Positions 39,317-48,063 of a DNA stretch of 64,000 nucleotides are shown piece after piece. Within the stretch, counting starts at the first letter, position 1. The number at the start of each line of letters is the position of its first letter. Below the pieces are notes generated by a model that saw only the letters and a list, made by a program, of their open reading frames with translations, was not told the origin of the DNA and made no database searches. Both the position numbers and the translations under genes were made by a program. Origin of the DNA: Methylobacterium sp. NMS14P (GTDB taxonomy: Bacteria; Pseudomonadota; Alphaproteobacteria; Rhizobiales; Beijerinckiaceae); the NCBI RefSeq assembly GCF_028583545.1, contig NZ_CP087106.1, positions 6,183,001-6,247,000 on the forward strand, in the 5' to 3' direction.

Positions 39317-40290
39317 TCGACGATCTCGTCCGCCTGGGCCAGGAGCGCCGACGAGATGGTCACGCCCATGCTGCGGGCCGTCTTGAGGTTCACGATGAAG
39401 TCGAACTTCGTGGGTGCCTGGACCGGCAGGGTCGCGGGGTTCTCGCCGCGCAGGATCCGGCCGACATAGGCGGCGGCCCGGCGGACCGTCTCCACCGGAT
39501 CCGGTCCGTACGACATCAGGCCGCCCCGGTAGGCGAAGCGCCGGATCGCGAAGACCGCCGGGACCCGGAGGCTCGTGGTGAGCGCGACGATGTGGTCGCC
39601 GTTGGCCTCGCTGAACGTGCCTGGCGCCACGATCAGGCCCCCGTCGCCCCGCCGCGCCAGATCGGCGATGACGGGCTCGATGTCGGCCGCCGTGTCGATT
39701 TTCACCACCGCGGGCTCGATCCCGAGCGCGGCCGCGGTGGTGCGGAACGGCTCGGCGTAGAGGTTCTCGCCGCGGATCTCGGTGCTCGGATTGGACAGGA
39801 GCGTGACGCGCCTGAGGCTCGGGACGGCCTCCCTGAGGGCCGCCACCCATTTCCCGCCCAGCGGCGCCTCGTAGAGCGTGAAGCCGGTGATGTTGCCGCC
39901 CGGGCGCTGGAGGCTCTCCACGAACCCGAAGCGGACCGGGTTCGAGGCGCCGACGAACACGATCGGGATCTGCTTCGTCAGCGCCGCCACGGCCGTGAGC
40001 TGCGCGCTGAGGTAGGCGAAGATCACATGCGGCTGTGCGGCCACGAGTTCGGTCGCCAGGAGGCGCGTGCGCTCGCGGTCGGCCCCGGTCCAGCGATCGT
40101 CGACCCGCTGATCCGGATGACCGTGATCGCGCAGCCCGGCGTGGAACGACTCCGCCAGGACCCGGCCCTCGGGATCGCCCTCCGCGAAGGGCCAGAGAGC
40201 CGCAACATGGGCCTGACCCTGCGCCAGCGCGGCGCGCGGCCACCCGGCGAGCGCCACGGGCAACCCAGCCAGTACGGTTCGCCGCCTCAT
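39313..40290 (-). CDS. ABC-type substrate-binding protein (PF04392-like), copy B, operon leader
   Basis: 325 residues from ATG 40290: leader MRRRTVLAGLPVALAGWPRA ending ALAQG, then HVAALWPFAEGDPEGRVLAESF, QPHVIFAYLSAQLTAVAALTKQIPIVFVGA, FVESLQRPGGNITGFTLYEAPLGGKW. Its end, [24 protein letters not shown], parallels copy A. It overlaps the kinase start by 4 bases, so the pair is translated together. The likely role is to deliver a ligand signal to the kinase periplasmic domain, since no transporter genes are present. Confidence 0.87.
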   Translation of the reverse strand: MRRRTVLAGLPVALAGWPRAALAQGQAHVAALWPFAEGDPEGRVLAESFHAGLRDHGHPDQRVDDRWTGADRERTRLLATELVAAQPHVIFAYLSAQLTAVAALTKQIPIVFVGASNPVRFGFVESLQRPGGNITGFTLYEAPLGGKWVAALREAVPSLRRVTLLSNPSTEIRGENLYAEPFRTTAAALGIEPAVVKIDTAADIEPVIADLARRGDGGLIVAPGTFSEANGDHIVALTTSLRVPAVFAIRRFAYRGGLMSYGPDPVETVRRAAAYVGRILRGENPATLPVQAPTKFDFIVNLKTARSMGVTISSALLAQADEIVE

Positions 40291-40427
40291 CCGACCATCG
40301 CGCCACATCCCCGCCCACGGCCCCGCCGCGCGGTCCGGACCGCGCGCCTCGGGCCGGCCCTGCGATCGACCGCCGGAGCATAGTGCAGGCTCGACTTCGA
40401 CACCACGCGCGAGCCTTCGCGCGGTTA

Positions 40428-42737
40428 TCAAAATGCCAGCCGCATGCCGCCGACGACGTTCCGCGGCGCACCCGCGAAGACCGACCCCGTGGTGGTCGCC
40501 AGCACGGCGGCGCCGTTCTGGAGACCGGTCGTGCCGCTGATCCCGTTGGCGAGGTTCTGCGCGGAGGCGACGTAGGTCGTGTCGAACAGGTTGCGCACCT
40601 CGACGTACAGGCTGAGCCGCTTCGCGTAACCGCCCGCCAGCTCCGTGGCATAGTGAAGGTTGGCGTTGACCACCGCGTAGCCCGGCGCCTTCAGCAGGTT
40701 GGCGTTGTCGAGGTAGAAATCGCCCTGGACGACCGTCTCGACGAAGGCACCGAGACCCGCGAGCGGGCCGCTCGGCACGTCGTAGCCGAGGCGGGCGAGG
40801 AGCTGGTGAGTCGGAACCCCGGGGATCCGGTTCCCTGCCCGGTCGAATGTCCGGGTCAGGCTGCCGGCGCTGAGCTGCTCGGTGTAGCGGGTGTAGATCT
40901 GGTCGTCGAACGTGTAGGCCAGCGTCCCGCGCCAGCCGGGCGCGAAGGCCCAGTCGGCGCCGACCTCGATGCCGCGATGCTCCGAGGCCGGCGCGTTGAA
41001 CGTGTAGGCGAGGAGGCCGGCCCCCGGCGATTGCGAGACCAGCTCGTTGCGGAAGAACTCGTAGAACCCGGTCACGCCGAAGCGGAGATCGGTCACCGGG
41101 CTCCACTCGGCGCCGAGATCGAAGCCGAGATTCTCCTGCGTCTGGAGCTGCGTGTTGTTGCCGGGCAGCCCGGCCGGGGTGATGAACAGGTTGCTGGCGG
41201 CCGGCGTGGTGTAGCCGGTAGCGACCCGGCCGCGCAGCGCCCAGGCCGCGTCCGGCCGGTAGACCAGGGCCAGTTCGGGAGCGACGTTGAGGAAGGACCG
41301 GTTCGCGTCCGCCACCGTCCGCGTCGTGCCGCTCGCCGCGTACGCGTAGGCGACGCTGCGCCCGGTGATCGAGGTGGTCTCGGCGCTCAGGCCGACGATT
41401 CCGGTCCACTGATCCGACAGCGCCAGCTCCAGCCGCGCCCGGCCGCCGAGATTCGACTGCACCGCCGACTGATCGCCGATCAACGCCCCCAGGCGCGGGC
41501 CGTCGTAGGGGGCCCGGTTGAAGGTGGTGATGTGGTTGTCGATCGTGTTGTAGGCCAGCGCGACGTAGCCGGTCGCCGGCAGACCGAACAGGTCGCCGCG
41601 CCGGGTCAGGTCGGTCAGGAAGTTCCAGGACGGGTAGGAGCCCCGCGACGAGGTCGTGTAGAACGGCTGATTGAAGTTGCGCTCGTCGAAGCCGAGCTGC
41701 GTGCGCCACGCGGTGAACGCGTCGATGTCGTGCTCCCAGCGGGCGGCCACGATGGTCCGGCGGTCCTTGCGCCCGAAGCCGCCCTCGTCGGCCGTCACCG
41801 GCACGGTCGCGCCGAAGGCGCCGTTCCGGAACAGGTTGAAGGTGGTGCAGCCCGGGGCCGCGCTCGCCGCGGCGGCGCAGCCGCGCTGGTACGGGTTGAT
41901 CCGGTACTGGGCCAGGGACGCGCGGGCGGGAAGGTTGGCATCGAGGGTGTTGTTGATCACCTTCAGGGTGAAGCGGTTGTCCGGTGTCGGGGTGTAGCTC
42001 GCGAGCAGATTGACGGTCTGCGTGTCGTAGCTCGCGTGGTCCTGGTAGCCGTTGGCGCGGACATCGCTGGCGAACAGGCTGATCTCGAACGGGCCGCTGA
42101 CGCCGCCGACGGTGAAGTAGTTGCTGAGGTAGCCGAAGCTGCCAGCATCCACCCCGATCTCGTAGCCGTCGATCTCCCGCCCGGTGCGCGTCCGGAACGC
42201 GATGGCGCCCCCGGTGGCGTAGTTGCCGAAGAGCGGCGATTGCGGCCCGCGGAACACGTCGATCCGGCCGTAGGCGCGGGGATCCGTGAGATCGAAGCGC
42301 GACGCCCCGTCCGGCTGGGTGAGGATGAAGCCGTCCTCTAGGACGACGGTGTTCTTGATCACACCGGTCGAGCGGGCGTTGTTGCCGCGGATCGAGATCA
42401 CCACGTCGCGGCCACCGTTCCCCTGTCGCACCGTGACGCCGGGGCTGTTCACCAGGACCGATCCGACGCTGATCGCCGGCCGGTTCGCGATCGTGTCGTC
42501 GCGGCCGATGCCGGTGACGATCTCGCCTACGGGGTGCTCGATGACCGCGGGCGCCGAGCCCGGCGGCGCCGCCACGCCGAGGGCCGGCGCGGCAGTCCGG
42601 CCGGCGGTGGGCGCGGCCTCGCCCTCCACGGAGAGTTCCTCGAGGGTGACGGCGGCCTGGCCGAGGGCCGGGACGGGGCTTCCGGCGAGCAGGAGCGCGA
42701 GGGCGGTGCCGCGCAGGACGGTGGGATCGGAGGTCAT
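40428..42737 (-). CDS. TonB-dependent receptor
   Basis: 769 residues from ATG 42737. The signal peptide (..LRGTALALLLAGSPVPALGQA) is followed by a plausible TonB-box region (LEELSVEGEA). The plug domain carries VLVNSPGVTVRQGNGGRDVVISIRG and RIDVFRGPQSPLFGNYATGGAIAFRT. The 22-strand-type barrel ends in aromatic residue F (GGMRLAF). Later residues include YVEVRNLFDTTYVAS. Iron-siderophore or copper uptake is possible. The downstream-transcribed order with PepSY and DUF2946 genes supports a metal uptake function. Confidence 0.9.
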   Translation of the reverse strand: MTSDPTVLRGTALALLLAGSPVPALGQAAVTLEELSVEGEAAPTAGRTAAPALGVAAPPGSAPAVIEHPVGEIVTGIGRDDTIANRPAISVGSVLVNSPGVTVRQGNGGRDVVISIRGNNARSTGVIKNTVVLEDGFILTQPDGASRFDLTDPRAYGRIDVFRGPQSPLFGNYATGGAIAFRTRTGREIDGYEIGVDAGSFGYLSNYFTVGGVSGPFEISLFASDVRANGYQDHASYDTQTVNLLASYTPTPDNRFTLKVINNTLDANLPARASLAQYRINPYQRGCAAAASAAPGCTTFNLFRNGAFGATVPVTADEGGFGRKDRRTIVAARWEHDIDAFTAWRTQLGFDERNFNQPFYTTSSRGSYPSWNFLTDLTRRGDLFGLPATGYVALAYNTIDNHITTFNRAPYDGPRLGALIGDQSAVQSNLGGRARLELALSDQWTGIVGLSAETTSITGRSVAYAYAASGTTRTVADANRSFLNVAPELALVYRPDAAWALRGRVATGYTTPAASNLFITPAGLPGNNTQLQTQENLGFDLGAEWSPVTDLRFGVTGFYEFFRNELVSQSPGAGLLAYTFNAPASEHRGIEVGADWAFAPGWRGTLAYTFDDQIYTRYTEQLSAGSLTRTFDRAGNRIPGVPTHQLLARLGYDVPSGPLAGLGAFVETVVQGDFYLDNANLLKAPGYAVVNANLHYATELAGGYAKRLSLYVEVRNLFDTTYVASAQNLANGISGTTGLQNGAAVLATTTGSVFAGAPRNVVGGMRLAF

Positions 42738-42793
42738 CGGAGGTCTCGTCTGATCGATGGGGCGAGCGGCGGCGCCGCCGGGAGGACGGGCGA

Positions 42794-43207
42794 TCAGGCG
42801 GAGCGGGGCGGCCCGCGGGGCTGGCCGATGACGGCGGGGGCCGACGCGGTCCGGACGGGGGGCGGGATCGGCCACGTCGCCGCCGCCCAGCGGAGGCGGC
42901 GCGCGAGGCCGGGCGAGGCCGGAAGGAGCGGCGGGACGGCGCCGACGCGACACAGCCCGCAGAGGGCGCAGGATCCCGTCGCCGGCGCCCCCGGGCCGAC
43001 GGCAAGGTCCCCGGCGAGATCCGGCGCGTGCCCGCACAGGATCTGGCCGGGCAGCGCGCCCCGATCCGCCTGCGCCACCCGGAGCGCGAGGGCCGGTGCG
43101 AGCGCCTGGATCCAGAGCGCCAGCACGATCAGCACCGCGCCCGGGAGGCCCGGGCGCACGCGTCTCAGGCGCGGAGGAGGGTGCACGGGCACGGCGCCCG
43201 CCCGCAC
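42794..43207 (-). CDS. DUF2946-like small membrane protein A
   Basis: 137 residues. One clear helix (GAVLIVLALWIQALAPALAL) is followed by the Cys-containing region ILCGHAPD and SCALCGLCRVG, the DUF2946 hallmark. The end is Pro/Arg-rich. It is encoded immediately downstream of the PepSY gene (43212) on the minus strand. DUF2946 genes typically accompany TonB receptors and PepSY proteins. Function unknown; metal binding is suggested by the cysteines. Confidence 0.65.
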   Translation of the reverse strand: MRAGAVPVHPPPRLRRVRPGLPGAVLIVLALWIQALAPALALRVAQADRGALPGQILCGHAPDLAGDLAVGPGAPATGSCALCGLCRVGAVPPLLPASPGLARRLRWAAATWPIPPPVRTASAPAVIGQPRGPPRSA

Positions 43208-43211
43208 CCGA

Positions 43212-44591
43212 TCAGCGCGCCCACCGCCTTCGGAGCCGGCCCGCGGCGACGTCGAGGCCGACCATGGCGGCGATGGCGAGCCCGGTCAGCGGGAAGAGCG
43301 CCCCGAGCCCGAGGATGATCACGGTCACGGTCGCGGCCACGCGCCGGTCGCGGGGCCAGGGCGGCACGCCGAGGCTGCCGGCCGGGCGCCGCTTCCACCA
43401 CATCGTTCCGGCGGTGACGGCGAGCAGGACGGTGGCGAGGCAGAAGCCCAGCATCGCGAACTGGTTCACGCGGCCCCAGTGCTCGCCCTTGTGGATGCCG
43501 ATCCCGTATTGGATCGCTCGGCCGACCGGTCCGAGATCGCCGAAACGGACATCTACCAACGGGCGGCCGGAATACTGGTCGAGGGTGATGACCCGCTGCC
43601 GCGTGACGTCGCGCGGGTAGACGGCGGCGGCGTAGACGCCGTCCGCGCCGACGGGCAGCGCCAGCTCGAACCCGCGGGGCATCCCCAGGCGTCGGAGGAT
43701 CGCCACGGCGTCGTCGATCCCGACGCTCGCGGCCGAGGCGGCCGGCGCCGAGCGCGGCACCGGCGCGTCCTGCAGGGTCCAGCCGGCATCCTCTAGTCGC
43801 TCGCGCAGGGGCACGGTCGAGACCGGCCGGTGGGCCCAGAGGGCGGCCGGCTGGCCGAGGCCGGCGGCGTTCGACCACGCGCGCAGCTCCTGTCCCCACC
43901 AGATCGACCAGGGCAGGCCGGTCAGCGCCAGGAACAGCAGCCCGCCGCCGGCGACGAACCCAGTGACGGCGTGGAGGTCGCGCCACCACACGCGCCGGTA
44001 CGGGCCGGCGCGCACCGTGACGACGCCGCCCGCTCGGCCGCGCGGCCACCACAGGTACGCGCCCGTCACCACCAGGATGATCGCGAAGCCCGCGACGATC
44101 TCGATGACGGCGTTCGCCACGGGCCCGATCAGCGCGAGGCTGTGCAGCCCGCGGACCACCGCCATCAGCTCGCGATCCCGGTCGACGCGGTCGAGCACGT
44201 CGCCGGTATAGGGGTTCAGGTAGACGTGGATCCGGCGGTCCCCCACCGCGAGTGTCACCCGCGCCGTGGCGTCCGGAGAGGCCGGATCGTTGTAGGTGAC
44301 GGGCGCGGCGTCGGGCACGGCCTGCAGCGCGTTGAAGATCAGCCGGTCCGGGCCGATCGGCGCCGTCGCCCGCGGCGCGACCTGGGTCCGGTACGCGAAC
44401 AGGCTGCCGTTGATCTCGTCCTTGAACAGGTAGAGCGCGCCGGTGGCGGAGAGGCTGATCAGGAAGGGCAGGCACAGCAGGCCGGCGTAGAAGTGCCACC
44501 GCCAGACGGCGCGATAGACGGCGTCGCGGGACAGTCGCCGCGTGGCGGCCGCCCCGTATGCGGGGGCGTCGCCGTGGAGAACAATCGACAT
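43212..44591 (-). CDS. PepSY-domain membrane protein
   Basis: 459 residues. Helices at WRWHFYAGLLCLPFLISLSATGALYLF, IVAGFAIILVVTGAYLWW, AVTGFVAGGGLLFLALTGLPWSIWWG and at the C-terminus are separated by PepSY-type periplasmic segments (RIHVYLNPYTGDVLDRVDRD; QRVITLDQYSGRPLVDVRFGDLG). The heme-type HF-Y and LHAVTG histidines are visible. These are iron-regulated membrane reductases or heme-linked proteins that partner TonB receptors. Confidence 0.88.
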   Translation of the reverse strand: MSIVLHGDAPAYGAAATRRLSRDAVYRAVWRWHFYAGLLCLPFLISLSATGALYLFKDEINGSLFAYRTQVAPRATAPIGPDRLIFNALQAVPDAAPVTYNDPASPDATARVTLAVGDRRIHVYLNPYTGDVLDRVDRDRELMAVVRGLHSLALIGPVANAVIEIVAGFAIILVVTGAYLWWPRGRAGGVVTVRAGPYRRVWWRDLHAVTGFVAGGGLLFLALTGLPWSIWWGQELRAWSNAAGLGQPAALWAHRPVSTVPLRERLEDAGWTLQDAPVPRSAPAASAASVGIDDAVAILRRLGMPRGFELALPVGADGVYAAAVYPRDVTRQRVITLDQYSGRPLVDVRFGDLGPVGRAIQYGIGIHKGEHWGRVNQFAMLGFCLATVLLAVTAGTMWWKRRPAGSLGVPPWPRDRRVAATVTVIILGLGALFPLTGLAIAAMVGLDVAAGRLRRRWAR

Positions 44592-44630
44592 GATGGGAGG
44601 TCCGGGCCTGAACGATCGGAAGCGGGATCG

Positions 44631-44984
44631 TCAGGCTTTCGGTGGACCTCGCGCGGTGCCGGTCGTGGCCGGCGGGCCGGTCGTCGGGTTCTCGGACTCG
44701 GGGCGCCACGCGCTGCGCGTCGCGGGTGCGGCGGGCCAGGCGGTCGCGTCGATGGTCGGCAGCGCCAGCGCGCCGGCCTGCACGACCGTGCAGCAGGGAT
44801 GGACGTGAATGACCGTATCGGCGGGGTCGCCCGAGGCGTGCCCGGCGCAGATCACCGCGTCAGGATCGTTCCAGGCTCGCGCCGGGGTAGCGAGGCCCAG
44901 GAAGGCTTGGAGCAGCAGCGCGTAGAGCGCGATCAAGCCGATGATCGCGCGCCCTCGAACCGTGAGAGGCTGGCACCGGCGCAT
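44631..44984 (-). CDS. DUF2946-like small membrane protein B
   Basis: 117 residues: one transmembrane helix (AIIGLIALYALLLQAFLGLA) followed by VICAGHASG and HVHPCCTVVQAG. Shares the layout of protein A (42794): helix, CxGHA motif, paired Cys near Val/Ala-rich end. It is the first gene of the minus-strand cluster (44631, 43212, 42794, 40428). Confidence 0.65.
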   Translation of the reverse strand: MRRCQPLTVRGRAIIGLIALYALLLQAFLGLATPARAWNDPDAVICAGHASGDPADTVIHVHPCCTVVQAGALALPTIDATAWPAAPATRSAWRPESENPTTGPPATTGTARGPPKA

Positions 44985-45108
44985 GGGCCGATCTAGGCGG
45001 CCGCGCCGCGGTGCGTCAACGGGCGATGGCGGCCGGGCCGTGCCTGACCCTACTCATCGCTGAGGATCGCTGCGGGATGAGAGAAGGCCGCGCCGGGCTG
45101 CGAGCAAG

Positions 45109-45139
45109 AAAAAACCCGCCGGATCTGGGATCGGGCGGG
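45109..45139 (-). terminator. Rho-independent terminator after tRNA-Gln
   Basis: On the minus strand CCCGCC pairs with GGCGGG across 13 bases, followed directly by TTTTTT (complement of the A-run at 45109-45114). This is a textbook T-tract hairpin, 9 bases after the tRNA end. Confidence 0.75.
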
Positions 45140-45148
45140 CCGGCGCGG

Positions 45149-45222
45149 TGGCTGGGGGACCTGGATTCGAACCAGGACTAGAGGAGTCAGAGTCCACCGT
45201 TCTACCGTTAAACTATCCCCCA
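45149..45222 (-). tRNA. tRNA-Gln (anticodon CTG)
   Basis: 74-nt cloverleaf: acceptor TGGGGGA/TCCCCCA, discriminator G, encoded CCA, anticodon loop CTCTGAC (CTG), T-arm CCTGG/CCAGG. The anticodon stem GTGGA/TCCTC has an unpaired T28-T42, an imperfection worth noting. Confidence 0.92.
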
Positions 45223-45400
45223 ATCAGCCGTGAACCCAGCGCATCCAGTGTCGAAGATGGCGGGGCAGAGCCCGCAGCGCATCGAGCGGCTCCGGGCGTG
45301 GGCGGTGAGATAGGCGGAATGTTTGGGGAGGTCAACCGGTTGTTCTGCTGTTGACGCAACCTCCACCGCGGCCGTAACCGTGAGGTCGCGGATGCCGCCA

Positions 45401-45490
45401 GGAAGGGTGGCCGAGTGGTTTAAGGCAGCGGTCTTGAAAACCGCCGTGGGGGCAACTCCACCGTGGGTTCGAATCCCACCCCTTCCGCCA
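45401..45490 (+). tRNA. tRNA-Ser (anticodon TGA), integration site
   Basis: 90-nt tRNA with a long variable arm, acceptor GGAAGGG and CCCTTCC, encoded CCA, and loop CTTGAAA (anticodon TGA). A tyrosine integrase begins 93 bases downstream, so its 3' end is the likely attachment site of the element that fills the rest of the window. Confidence 0.95.
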
Positions 45491-45582
45491 GCGCATCCGT
45501 AAGTGGCTGATGCGCCACTAAATGCACCGAAATCAGCGGCTTACGAGTAGGCGACTGCTACCCCACGGTGTTATCCGGGAGC

Positions 45583-47370
45583 ATGTCCGACGTGAGCCGC
45601 CACACCTACCTCGCGCAGCGCAAGGGCTCCGCGAACTGGTACTTCAAGGCCAAGGTGCCTCGTGACTTGGTAGCCGCCTTCGGGCGGGAGCAGGTATGGA
45701 AGTCGCTTCGCACCGCAGATCTCGCAGTGGCCAAGCGCCGCGTCCGCGACGAGGCGGACGCATTCGACAAGCAGTGCCGAGCCCTTCGTGACCGGGCAGC
45801 ATCCGATGGCGGCGACACAGTCGGGAGCGTCCCGCTTACTTCGCTGAGCGAGGCCGCGATCGAGCAAATGGCGATCGGCTGGTTCACAACCGTGGCTGCC
45901 GAAGGTGAGCAGCGGGCGCGGATGGCGGTTCCGCTTGATCGAGACGAAGCGCTGATCGGCTTGGGCCAAGAAGAGGCGGCGCTGAACGACCCGGATGACC
46001 TGGGCCTTGATGCGTCCTATCAGACCGCGATCCGCCTTCTCCGAGCCAACGACGTTCGCTTGCTCCGGCGCCAACTCAACACGATCCGCTCCGCCGGATC
46101 GCCGTTGCCGTTCGTGGTGAGCCGAGAGGATGCAGCCTCCGCGCAGTTTCGGCAGCTACTCGCCCTTCTGCGCAGGGGCCGGCTTGAGGACGTCCACCGT
46201 AGCAGGGCGCGGCTGGCAGACGACTACCGGGATGTGGCATTCGATCCCGTGTTCCGGCCGCGGGCCGAGCCGAACGGCAGAACGCTGGCCCAGGTGATCG
46301 CGGCGTTCCGAGCGGAGCCTGAGCGGGCAGGGCAGATCACCAAGCTTCAGCAGACATATGCATCAGTCTTCAGGCTCGCGAGCGAGATGTTCGGGGCGGA
46401 CCGGCCTATTCGTGAGATCGACCGGGAGGAGTGCAAAGCGTTCCGGGCGACGGTTCAGACGCTTCCACCGAACGCAACGAAACGCTTTCCCGGCAAGGCT
46501 CTGGTAGAGGTCGCCAAGTTGACGAAGCCGGAAGCCGATCGTCTGCGTCCAAGCACGATCAACCACTACTTGGACGCCCTTGCCACCCTCTTCAACTACG
46601 CGGAGGGCGAGGGCTGGATCACTCAAAATCCGGCCAAGCGGCTCGCGCTAAAGGGCGTCAAGAAGCGAGGCCGCCGCGACCCGTTCACCACCGCGGAGCT
46701 GACCAAGATCTTCAAGGCTCCGCTCTTCACCGGCTGCTTGGACGATGAGGGCGGCTACGCAAAGCCAGGACTGAACCGGCCGCGACGGGGAAGGTTCTGG
46801 GTCCCACTGATCAGCCTCTTCACTGGGATGCGCCAAGGCGAGATCGCGCAGCTTCGCACCGATGACGTGCGCCTCTTTCAGGGCGTGTTGTGCATCTTCA
46901 TCGCGGCGGATGGCGACGACGTTGACGAGGCTGACCGCAAGCGCATCAAGACGGACGCCGGCGAGCGTTACGTGCCCGTCCATCCCACGCTTGAGCAAAT
47001 CGGCTTTGCCCGCCACGTCGAGCGGATGCGGAAGGCTGGCGTAGAGCGGCTATTCCCGGACATCGTGCGGGGCGCCGATGGGTACTTCAGCCCGTTTTCG
47101 AAGTGGTTCTCACGCTTCCTCGCGGAGGTGGGCGTGAAGCGGGATCGAAACGCCTTTCACTCTTTTCGGCACACCTTCCGGGACGCCATGCGTGAGGCCG
47201 CTGTGCCGCTCGATGCCGTTGTGGCGCTTGGTGGATGGGAGGCCAGTGGCACTCAGGCGGACTACGGAACGGGCCAAATCACCGCGCCGAGGCTGCTGTG
47301 TCACATCGAGCGTATCCGCTACGATGGGCTAGACCTTTCGCATCTCATCAAGGTCGAGCGTGGGACGTAG
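45583..47370 (+). CDS. Tyrosine recombinase/integrase with DUF6538-like N-terminus
   Basis: 595 residues from ATG 45583. The N-terminus (HTYLAQRKGSANWYFKAKVPRDL) matches DUF6538; a SAM-like core-binding region lies around 245-355; the catalytic domain follows with FTGMRQGEIAQL (Arg), RIKTDAGERYVPVHP (Lys region), FHSFRHTFRD (His-x-x-Arg), GGWEASGTQADYGTG (Trp in place of the second His, and the nucleophile Tyr). All essential catalytic residues are present. Located 93 bp after tRNA-Ser. Confidence 0.92.
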   Translation: MSDVSRHTYLAQRKGSANWYFKAKVPRDLVAAFGREQVWKSLRTADLAVAKRRVRDEADAFDKQCRALRDRAASDGGDTVGSVPLTSLSEAAIEQMAIGWFTTVAAEGEQRARMAVPLDRDEALIGLGQEEAALNDPDDLGLDASYQTAIRLLRANDVRLLRRQLNTIRSAGSPLPFVVSREDAASAQFRQLLALLRRGRLEDVHRSRARLADDYRDVAFDPVFRPRAEPNGRTLAQVIAAFRAEPERAGQITKLQQTYASVFRLASEMFGADRPIREIDREECKAFRATVQTLPPNATKRFPGKALVEVAKLTKPEADRLRPSTINHYLDALATLFNYAEGEGWITQNPAKRLALKGVKKRGRRDPFTTAELTKIFKAPLFTGCLDDEGGYAKPGLNRPRRGRFWVPLISLFTGMRQGEIAQLRTDDVRLFQGVLCIFIAADGDDVDEADRKRIKTDAGERYVPVHPTLEQIGFARHVERMRKAGVERLFPDIVRGADGYFSPFSKWFSRFLAEVGVKRDRNAFHSFRHTFRDAMREAAVPLDAVVALGGWEASGTQADYGTGQITAPRLLCHIERIRYDGLDLSHLIKVERGT

Positions 47371-47399
47371 AGGCTTCGCGGTAGTTGGCCCGGGGTGAC

Positions 47400-47416
47400 T
47401 GCAACCGGTTTCACTG
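47400..47416 (+). repeat. 17-bp repeat, copy 1
   Basis: TGCAACCGGTTTCACTG, exactly repeated at 61008-61024 and 63585-63601 in the same orientation. This copy lies in the intergenic space between the integrase and the HTH gene. It contains the palindrome AACCGGTT. Confidence 0.75.
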
Positions 47417-47428
47417 GGTCGCGGCAGC

Positions 47429-47695
47429 TCAGCCCGCCATCAGAGCGCCCCGCCGGAGCCGAACCCCGGGGTCCTCTCCGCCAATGAACTCGATCCCCTG
47501 AGCCTCCAGAGCGGATCGCAAGGCTTTCGCGTTCGCGGCGGTGACCCCTAGCCGATCCTCTTGACCCTCCGCACGGCGGATCGTGGCGATACCCAGCGAG
47601 GCCGCCTCCGCAAGGTCGTGCGCGCTCCAGCGCAGGAATGCCCGGGCGGCTCGGACCTGTCCGGGTGTGATCTCTTCTGTATCACGTGATTGCAT
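47429..47695 (-). CDS. XRE-type helix-turn-helix regulator
   Basis: 88 residues from ATG 47695, which has GGAGG 7 bases upstream. The HTH core is TPGQVRAARAFLRWSAHDLA followed by EAASLGIATIRRAEGQ, and the end (ANAKALRSALEAQGIEFIGGEDPGVRLRR) is the usual pattern of short alphaproteobacterial phage-type regulators. It diverges from the gene at 47754 with an operator-like dyad between. A candidate element repressor or regulator. Confidence 0.8.
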   Translation of the reverse strand: MQSRDTEEITPGQVRAARAFLRWSAHDLAEAASLGIATIRRAEGQEDRLGVTAANAKALRSALEAQGIEFIGGEDPGVRLRRGALMAG

Positions 47696-47715
47696 CTTGA
47701 CGCCTCCGGACTTAG

Positions 47716-47732
47716 TGATATGTTTCATATCA
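47716..47732. promoter_or_regulatory. Operator-like inverted repeat
   Basis: TGATATG-TTT-CATATCA is a perfect 7-bp dyad with 3-base spacing in the 58-bp gap between the divergent HTH gene and the 47754 gene. Its AT-rich arms also resemble a -10 region. The obvious ligand is the adjacent XRE protein, by inference. Confidence 0.55.
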
Positions 47733-47753
47733 TGAGAGGCAGGAACGATCAAC

Positions 47754-48053
47754 ATGGTTCGCCGGATGGTTTCTTGGACCCGGATCGCCCGCGCCGGCCA
47801 TGACAGCCGCCCCGCGATCCCCGCCGGTCTCCTTGGTGCCCGTGCCCAGGTCCAGATGCTCACGCGGTCCCGCCGCTGGCCCCTCGTCACCGCCTCCGGC
47901 ACCTTCGACAAATCCGCCATCATGGCCGCCGCTGCGGTGGCCGCCACCGGGCTCCAGGACCGCCTTGGCATCTCCCGCCGCGAGGCCCTGTCAACTGCCC
48001 TCCGCGCCGCTTGGCAGGCCGCCAAGATGGCCCGCACCGCCTCCGCCCACTAG
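47754..48053 (+). CDS. Small basic protein of the element, 99 residues
   Basis: MVRRMVSWTRIARAGHDSRP and then a Leu/Ala helical part (LGISRREALSTALRAAWQAAKMARTA) that could bind DNA or protein. ATG 47754 preceded by a GAGGCAGGA site. First gene to the right of the operator, so probably under HTH control. No family recognised. Confidence 0.6.
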   Translation: MVRRMVSWTRIARAGHDSRPAIPAGLLGARAQVQMLTRSRRWPLVTASGTFDKSAIMAAAAVAATGLQDRLGISRREALSTALRAAWQAAKMARTASAH

Positions 48054-48063
48054 GATGAGCCCC

